In this document: one piece after another, positions 59,444 through 64,000 of the stretch | Layout of the letters: each line of letters starts with the position of its first letter | Position numbering within the stretch: the stretch's first letter is position 1 | DNA from: JAKIWV01 sp963773945 | GTDB taxonomy: Archaea > Thermoplasmatota > Thermoplasmata > Lutacidiplasmatales > UBA184 | Length of the DNA: 64,000 nt | Direction: 5' to 3' | NCBI GenBank assembly: GCA_963773945.1 | Contig: CAVZDD010000003.1 | Location: 248,001 to 312,000 of the forward strand | The notes under the pieces: model-generated | Databases searched by the model: none | Told to the model about the DNA's origin: nothing | The model's input: the letters and a program-made list of their open reading frames with translations, nothing else | Made by a program: the position numbers and the translations under genes

Positions 59444-61334
59444 CCTCCAGCCAGGCTACAACCACTTCGCCGGTAGGGGAGACGGAGGCCGTTGGGTCTA
59501 ACATGGACCCTTGGGCGCTTGTAACCGGGTATGGGCCCTGCCAGTACTGGCCTCCATCGGACGAAACTATGGTCGCACCCTGAACTCGACCTTCCATCCG
59601 GGTCGTGTAGAACACGAAAATTCCGTTACCCACTGCGACGGCGGCAAGCTGTCCCGGGAGCCCGCCCGGTGGGACTAGAGTGGTTTCGCCAATCGAATTG
59701 AAAACCGACGATGGAGCCGTTGCGGTGAAGTTCGCAATGGTCTGGGCACCGCCGAAGGTGGTGCCCCCGTTGCTGGAGGCAAAGACGCTCAAGGTTCCGG
59801 GGGTGGCGACGGAGGCCACGACGAACGCCTCGCTTCCGAGGGGGGAACTTGTCAGAGCAACGCTGGCATTCTGATACGCCCCCGCCGCGCCGAGCGTCTG
59901 ACTGCCCATGACACCACCGGAAAGGGAGAAAGAAGTGGCGGTAAGGGTGCCAGAGGAAAGCGTCGTCGCGAGAGCGATCTGGGAGTTTGCGACGAGGGCC
60001 GTGACCGTCCCCGGAGCTGTTCCAAGCGTGAGCGCTTGACCCCCGGCAGAGGCTGTCGAAAGGACTGTGGTCGTCGAACCCACGGTCACAGCCGCAACCA
60101 AAGTGGAACCTACGGAGGTGACTGCGTCGGCCGAGATCGCCCCGCTGGATGTGTGGAACAGCTGCTGGGATTGCGACCAGGTCAGGTACACCGACCGGTT
60201 CTGCACACAAGTGGATCCGCTACCGGAAATGCATGCCTCATGGAGAAAGAGCGCGCGCGCGTCGGCAGGATCGTAGGCTCCCTGGGAGACCCACAACGTC
60301 CCAGGTCCGGAAGTGGAACCACCGCTAGTCGGGTAGAGCGCCACGCCCGCAGAGGCGTAATTTGCAGAGAGAGTAGTGTTTACATAGGTCGCAAAAGTCC
60401 GTAAGTTCGAAAGAATCAAATCGTCTGTGTCGCCGGCGTTTGCCCCGGAAGTTAACAGGTTGAGGCGGGTTTGGCCCGTCCCCTCGGTGTACGCGCCGGG
60501 CCGAGTACCGCCGGAGGTTGCGTAGCCGGAGAAGACGGTCTCATTCGAGACCTTGGTTGTAGGTGCTGCCGTACAGCTTAAGGCTGTGCCGCCGGTGTTT
60601 GACTGGCCCCCGCAGTTACCCGCTTGGATTCCTGAGACGCCAGTTACATCGACCGCTTCGATGAAGTACGTCTCGCTCGAGGACATGTTCACGTAGACCT
60701 CGACTGTCTGAGCGGACATGTTTTGCAACGCGTAAATGAACGTCTTATCGTCGACACCGTTACCGACGCTGGTCCAAAGGACGGGCGAGAATCCGTGCAC
60801 AGCCACCGCGGATGGGGTGGCGTGGGCTGTAGTTTCCTCCACGAAGATCAGCACGATCGAGGAAGGGGCCACTCCTAAGCCCCCGACCGAACACGAAGTG
60901 ACCGAGACGCATATTGCGCCGAGGCTGGATCCTACGGTGCCGGCCTTGTTTCGCGAAGCGTTCGCAAAGACCAAATAATCCGAACCCGAGGGGGTTGAAG
61001 CGAGCCGAACAAGGCTAGGCGTACCCAAGGTTGTCAGGTTCGTTGGGGCGGGATATTCGCCCGGAGGAAACAGGTATGGGTATTCTGGAGCCGAGGGAAG
61101 CGTGCTTGCGTCGACGCCGAGCTCAGTCTGTTGGACCGAACGCCACTGATCCGGTCCCGGAAGGGCGCTCACCAACATCAGCAAAACGCAGAACACAGAA
61201 ATCGTTACGAGCGTGGCCCGGCGGCCCAGGTAGAAGCGGAGCAGGCCAAGCATACGCCCGAGGGCCGGGCCCATCGCGCCGGCCGAGGGTTGGCCCGGAA
61301 CAGCCCTGACCGTGCGCTCTTCGCGCACGAGCAT
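59136..61334 (-). CDS. giant surface protein, N-terminal part with signal anchor and sialidase-like repeats
   Basis: 732 residues in this frame; reliable to about residue 670. A basic N terminus and one hydrophobic helix (ATLVTISVFCVLLMLVSAL) give export. The body is Ser/Thr/Gly-rich with beta-propeller-like BNR motifs (FASSNGGTTFGGAQTI; IVSSDGGQYWQGPYPVTS; SVSPTGEVVVAWLEGGNSEWQPYQ). From about 59315-59340 sense moves into the +1 frame, which continues as the 54512-59443 frame. Intact, the protein would have about 2270 residues. Confidence 0.75.
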   Translation of the reverse strand: MLVREERTVRAVPGQPSAGAMGPALGRMLGLLRFYLGRRATLVTISVFCVLLMLVSALPGPDQWRSVQQTELGVDASTLPSAPEYPYLFPPGEYPAPTNLTTLGTPSLVRLASTPSGSDYLVFANASRNKAGTVGSSLGAICVSVTSCSVGGLGVAPSSIVLIFVEETTAHATPSAVAVHGFSPVLWTSVGNGVDDKTFIYALQNMSAQTVEVYVNMSSSETYFIEAVDVTGVSGIQAGNCGGQSNTGGTALSCTAAPTTKVSNETVFSGYATSGGTRPGAYTEGTGQTRLNLLTSGANAGDTDDLILSNLRTFATYVNTTLSANYASAGVALYPTSGGSTSGPGTLWVSQGAYDPADARALFLHEACISGSGSTCVQNRSVYLTWSQSQQLFHTSSGAISADAVTSVGSTLVAAVTVGSTTTVLSTASAGGQALTLGTAPGTVTALVANSQIALATTLSSGTLTATSFSLSGGVMGSQTLGAAGAYQNASVALTSSPLGSEAFVVASVATPGTLSVFASSNGGTTFGGAQTIANFTATAPSSVFNSIGETTLVPPGGLPGQLAAVAVGNGIFVFYTTRMEGRVQGATIVSSDGGQYWQGPYPVTSAQGSMLDPTASVSPTGEVVVAWLEGGNSEWQPYQALFSPSGQLLGAPAAVPASASGTQDAPPAGPPGIDSGLARETDCGVADGLARGHPRDTLHGGIPNCERCVQLPGRPRQRPVGTGGLSGSTWR

Positions 61335-61371
61335 CCCCTAAACCTGCGGTCGCGGCACGACCGCGGTTTAC

Positions 61372-61580
61372 CTACTTGAATCCATTCTGGCCGTGAACTC
61401 CCTCCCAAAAGTCGAGTTCTAGTAGGCCGGGGACCCCGTCCACGAACAACTTGTGGGTGATCCCGAACCGCGCGTAGAACCGGGCGGCCCGGTCGGGTCG
61501 CGCCCGGAGGATCGCCGCCAGGCCGGGCATCTTTGAAGCGACCGCTCTCGCGAGCTTGACCCGGGCACGGTGGACGCGTG
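61372..61580 (-). pseudogene. conserved 3'-end segment C, copy 2
   Basis: Encodes RVKLARAVASKMPGLAAILR followed by ARPDRAARFYARFGITHKLF, then DGVPGLLELDFWEG and a TAG at 61372-61374. No ATG or convincing GTG start is visible upstream in frame. Ends 38 bp before the start of the giant surface protein. Confidence 0.6.
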
Positions 61581-61617
61581 AGCGCAGCGAGTGGGGAGGA
61601 CCCGCGCGCGCGAGACA
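61580..61617. repeat. dispersed repeat B, copy 2
   Basis: Close match to 52139-52177 (GAGCGCAGCGAGTGGGGAGG ... CGCGCGAGACAG). Adjoins segment C copy 2. Confidence 0.7.
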
Positions 61618-61648
61618 GTGTTTCGAACCGGTCCCGTCGTCCCGCGGC

Positions 61649-62245
61649 TTAGACAGCGGGTCCCGTGATCGTCACCCGGGTCCAGCCTCGTCTCGGCGAT
61701 GGCCGCTCGCTGACATTCAGACGGCGTTGTTTGGCTTCAGACAGGATTGCTTGGAACGCGGCAGGGGTGAGGAGGTCCTGCCCTGCTCGGCGCCGAAAGA
61801 CACCTTGGTATGGCTTGCCCCGGAAGGGCCAACTGGTTGCCGCAGGCGTGCTGCTGATTACGAGTCGGAATGAAGGGTCCGACCAGGTCAATTCACGTAC
61901 CCTCCCAGCTGAGAATTCGAAACGGACCCGTTGATCATCGACCTCCAGGAATGTTGCGGAGGAATCGAGCATCCAGATGACCCATCCAGTAACGGCAATC
62001 CAGAATATCGAGAACACCAGACCGGTCACGTTCGCGATTGTAGGATGTCCGTGACCTGTCATTTGTACGACGAATAAAACAGCATAAACCGCGATAAAGA
62101 CGTCAAACAAGACGAGGCCCCATCGGAATGCGACGAGCATGCGTCTGTATCCGGCGGGAGTCTCGCCCCGGAGGTCGAATCGAACCATTGCTAGCTGAAT
62201 AGGATTCCACGCACCTACATCAAGCTGGGCCGGGAAGACCCGCAT
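61649..62245 (-). CDS. two-helix membrane protein with PH-like domain (paralogue 3)
   Basis: 198 residues. Two hydrophobic helices (LVLFDVFIAVYAVLFVVQM; IANVTGLVFSIFWIAVTGWVIWML), then a soluble domain (TFLEVDDQRVRFEFSAGRVRELTWSD) and a closing helix (LTPAAFQAILSEAKQRRLNVSE) as in paralogues 1 and 2. Its ATG overlaps the stop of segment C copy 3 as TAATG, which suggests coupling. Function unknown. Confidence 0.66.
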   Translation of the reverse strand: MRVFPAQLDVGAWNPIQLAMVRFDLRGETPAGYRRMLVAFRWGLVLFDVFIAVYAVLFVVQMTGHGHPTIANVTGLVFSIFWIAVTGWVIWMLDSSATFLEVDDQRVRFEFSAGRVRELTWSDPSFRLVISSTPAATSWPFRGKPYQGVFRRRAGQDLLTPAAFQAILSEAKQRRLNVSERPSPRRGWTRVTITGPAV

Positions 62246-62493
62246 TACACGTTCTGCGGACCGAAGCGATTTGCCGGAACCCCCTCACAGAACTGTCGGT
62301 CCGTGATCCCGAACCGAGCACAGAACAGGGCTGCTCGATCCGGCCTTTCACGAAGCATCGCCCCAAGACCTGGCATTTTTGAGACGACCGCACGCGCGAT
62401 CTTCACGCGGGAACGCAGGTCGACGAGGTGGTGATACTCGGCCCGCTCGTCCGCGTCGCGGGAGTCGTCCGGGAGACCGCTCGTCGTCTCGAA
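62245..62493 (-). pseudogene. conserved 3'-end segment C, copy 3 (5'-truncated gene fragment)
   Basis: Open from an in-frame TGA at 62494-62496 to the TAA at 62245-62247. The product includes DDSRDADERAEYHHLVDLRS, then RVKIARAVVSKMPGLGAMLR and ERPDRAALFCARFGITDRQF, and ends CEGVPANRFGPQNV. It lacks a normal start and appears to be the 3' end of a longer ancestral gene. The TAATG junction links it to the membrane gene at 61649. Confidence 0.62.
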
Positions 62494-62700
62494 TCACGCC
62501 GCCGGATCTTCGCGTCATCACGCCTGCTAGGGTCTACCACGCTTGACCCGCAGTTCATGTAATCAGAATCATTGATGGGCGCAAGTTCGGCGACGCTGCG
62601 ACACCGATCTCAGGGGGATTGGATGACCGCCACGAACGGTGTCGAACCGAGAAAATTGAATCATAGATTACTGGCGTGACTTTCTATCGCGGTCGCGGTC

Positions 62701-64000
62701 GTGATGATTGCCTCCGCGGCGGGGGCGTTCGTGAACTGGTCCCCAGCTCCGAAACAGAAGTTCGCTGTGAACGCCGACAGTCCAGACTGCGTCCCGTGTG
62801 GCCCTGGGAATCATTATTGCTATCCTAACTGCGGTGGTGGCGGCCCGCCGCCGTGCAACCCTTCGATTTCCGGGGTGACAGTCGCCGTCGCGAGTAACGG
62901 AAAATCCGCGACGATTAGCTGGTCGGACAATCCCTCGAACATGACTGACACGTTATCTTACACACTTTCGTACACGGGAACAACCCAAAATCCGACGCCT
63001 TCGGGGCATCAGGTAACAATCTCGAGCTTGACCGTACCTCACGTTTACAATTTCACTATTGGCGCTACTGAGTGGTGCCACAGTGCTACGCATGCCTACG
63101 GACAGCTCTGGACGGTCTCCACCGGCGGGGGTAGCTGTCCCGAAGCGCCCATCGCTATATCTCTCGCTTCGTCCACTGTGACTGCTGGAGAGTCGCAGCT
63201 CTCTTGGAGCACGACTCCTTCGAGCTTTCTGAATCCCGGTGCGGGGAACACTTTCGAATGGGGGCTTACTACTAGCTATTTGTACACAGCCGAAAACCCT
63301 CCATGGCCTGCAGACGCGGTGTACCTCCAAGAGCTAGCGCCGAGCTCGGGCTATGACTACAAGATCATCGCCTCGGACGGGAATTGGGTATACACATGTC
63401 ACACTGCCGGGTCACTCACCGGTTCGTTCACCACTCAGTCCGCCTCCCATGCCCCCACCACGTTTACGGGAAGTGTCTATAGTTTGCAAGGCGGACTGGC
63501 CCCCGCCAACCTTTTGGTCGAGTTCTGGTGCGGGGGTCAGCTCGCAGGGCCCGCGTGGACAGGGGCTCAAAGCGGGCCAACGAACGCTTACTCGTTCTCC
63601 ATTCCGTATGCCTACCAGTCGTGTGCGACCCCCTGGACTTTGACACTTTACGCCAACTCCATTTATGGAACATGGCCCGGTTTCTGGAATGAAACAATCA
63701 TTACCTATGTTCCTGGGGTTGTCGACTTCTACATTCAACCAACCTTCTTGTCGCCGTACATGCCGATGTTCCTCTCATTCACCTCGGACCCAGACGTCAC
63801 ACTTTCGTTCGCCGGTCAGTTCGTAACAAGCACCGAAAATGAGTGGTCTTTTGCGGGCAACGGGGAATCAACTACCACTACCTCCACCTTCACATCGGGA
63901 GACCAATACATTGGCGGCAACCTGGAGGAGCAGGGCAAGTACACGACTTCGGGGACTTCTGTGTTTGATGCTACATCCGGGAGAATTGTTGAATCATCCG
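62701..64000 (+). CDS. secreted protein, 5' part (continues beyond the window)
   Basis: Open frame of 433 codons to the window end. A hydrophobic stretch (LSIAVAVVMIASAAGAFVN) begins right after an in-frame TGA at 62677, so the start is uncertain: GTG 62701 or ATG 62704 would trim the signal peptide. The mature part has paired cysteines (CVPCGPGNHYCYPNC, CNPSISGVTV), fibronectin-like repeats (SATISWSDNPSNM, ESQLSWSTTP) and aromatic-rich, Ser/Thr-rich surface-protein composition. It is divergent from the segment C/membrane gene pair. Confidence 0.72.
   Translation, partial: MMIASAAGAFVNWSPAPKQKFAVNADSPDCVPCGPGNHYCYPNCGGGGPPPCNPSISGVTVAVASNGKSATISWSDNPSNMTDTLSYTLSYTGTTQNPTPSGHQVTISSLTVPHVYNFTIGATEWCHSATHAYGQLWTVSTGGGSCPEAPIAISLASSTVTAGESQLSWSTTPSSFLNPGAGNTFEWGLTTSYLYTAENPPWPADAVYLQELAPSSGYDYKIIASDGNWVYTCHTAGSLTGSFTTQSASHAPTTFTGSVYSLQGGLAPANLLVEFWCGGQLAGPAWTGAQSGPTNAYSFSIPYAYQSCATPWTLTLYANSIYGTWPGFWNETIITYVPGVVDFYIQPTFLSPYMPMFLSFTSDPDVTLSFAGQFVTSTENEWSFAGNGESTTTTSTFTSGDQYIGGNLEEQGKYTTSGTSVFDATSGRIVESS

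Overview
The window is archaeal chromosome. It carries a TATA-binding protein, Orc1/Cdc6, aIF1A, the RNase P subunit Rpp21, Bud32, an archaeal CCA-adding enzyme, archaeal-type GluRS, DhnA-type aldolase and Tsr3. Many genes have a TATA-like box about 26-29 bp upstream of the start codon, which suggests leaderless mRNAs. GTG and TTG starts are frequent and GC is high over the first 50 kb. I infer a high-GC member of the Thermoplasmatota or a relative; the lineage is not proven by what I can see.

Layout. 1-3 kb: end of an acyl-CoA dehydrogenase followed by etfB-etfA. 3-7.6 kb: amidohydrolase, aIF1A, Nnr repair enzyme, and a speB-like gene with bud32. 7.7-13 kb: fatty-acid or acyl-CoA oxidation block (enoyl-CoA hydratase, acyl-CoA dehydrogenase, acyl-CoA synthetase, DUF35 protein, thiolase). 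13-24.7 kb: housekeeping and information genes (minimal ThiI, alpha/beta hydrolase, NudL, TBP, TatD-like hydrolase, Tmk, Cdc6, LipA, CCA enzyme, AmmeMemoRadiSam radical SAM enzyme, a zincin).

24.7-33.8 kb: the metabolic centre of the window. A run of seven collinear genes matches the ATP-dependent (class I) anaerobic benzoyl-CoA pathway: Oah ring hydrolase (with an added zinc ribbon), BcrB, BcrA, BcrD, BcrC, dienoyl-CoA hydratase (Dch) and the alcohol dehydrogenase Had. An HTH_10 regulator lies convergently behind it. The product, 3-hydroxypimelyl-CoA, could be finished by the beta-oxidation and ETF genes earlier in the window.

34-45 kb: a hydrolase-adenylate cyclase fusion, a toxin-antitoxin pair, tRNA-Leu(CAA), Rpp21, GluRS, transporters, aldolase, Tsr3 and a PPP phosphatase. 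At 45.1-45.4 kb two tandem tRNA genes look broken until introns are removed: tRNA-Gln(CTG) has a T-loop intron with a perfect bulge-helix-bulge, and tRNA-Leu(TAG) has a T-loop intron and apparently a D-arm intron. 45.6-49 kb: NitT/TauT-like ABC genes and tRNA-Ala(CGC).

49-64 kb: a tyrosine integrase starts 42 bp after tRNA-Ala(CGC). Beyond it the sequence becomes AT-richer and is filled with exported and membrane proteins, including a 2.27-kaa surface protein split by a frameshift, three paralogous two-helix membrane proteins, dispersed repeats, and a conserved 3'-end peptide that recurs three times, each time just upstream of a surface or membrane protein gene. This looks like an integrated or recombining accessory island whose far end lies outside the window.
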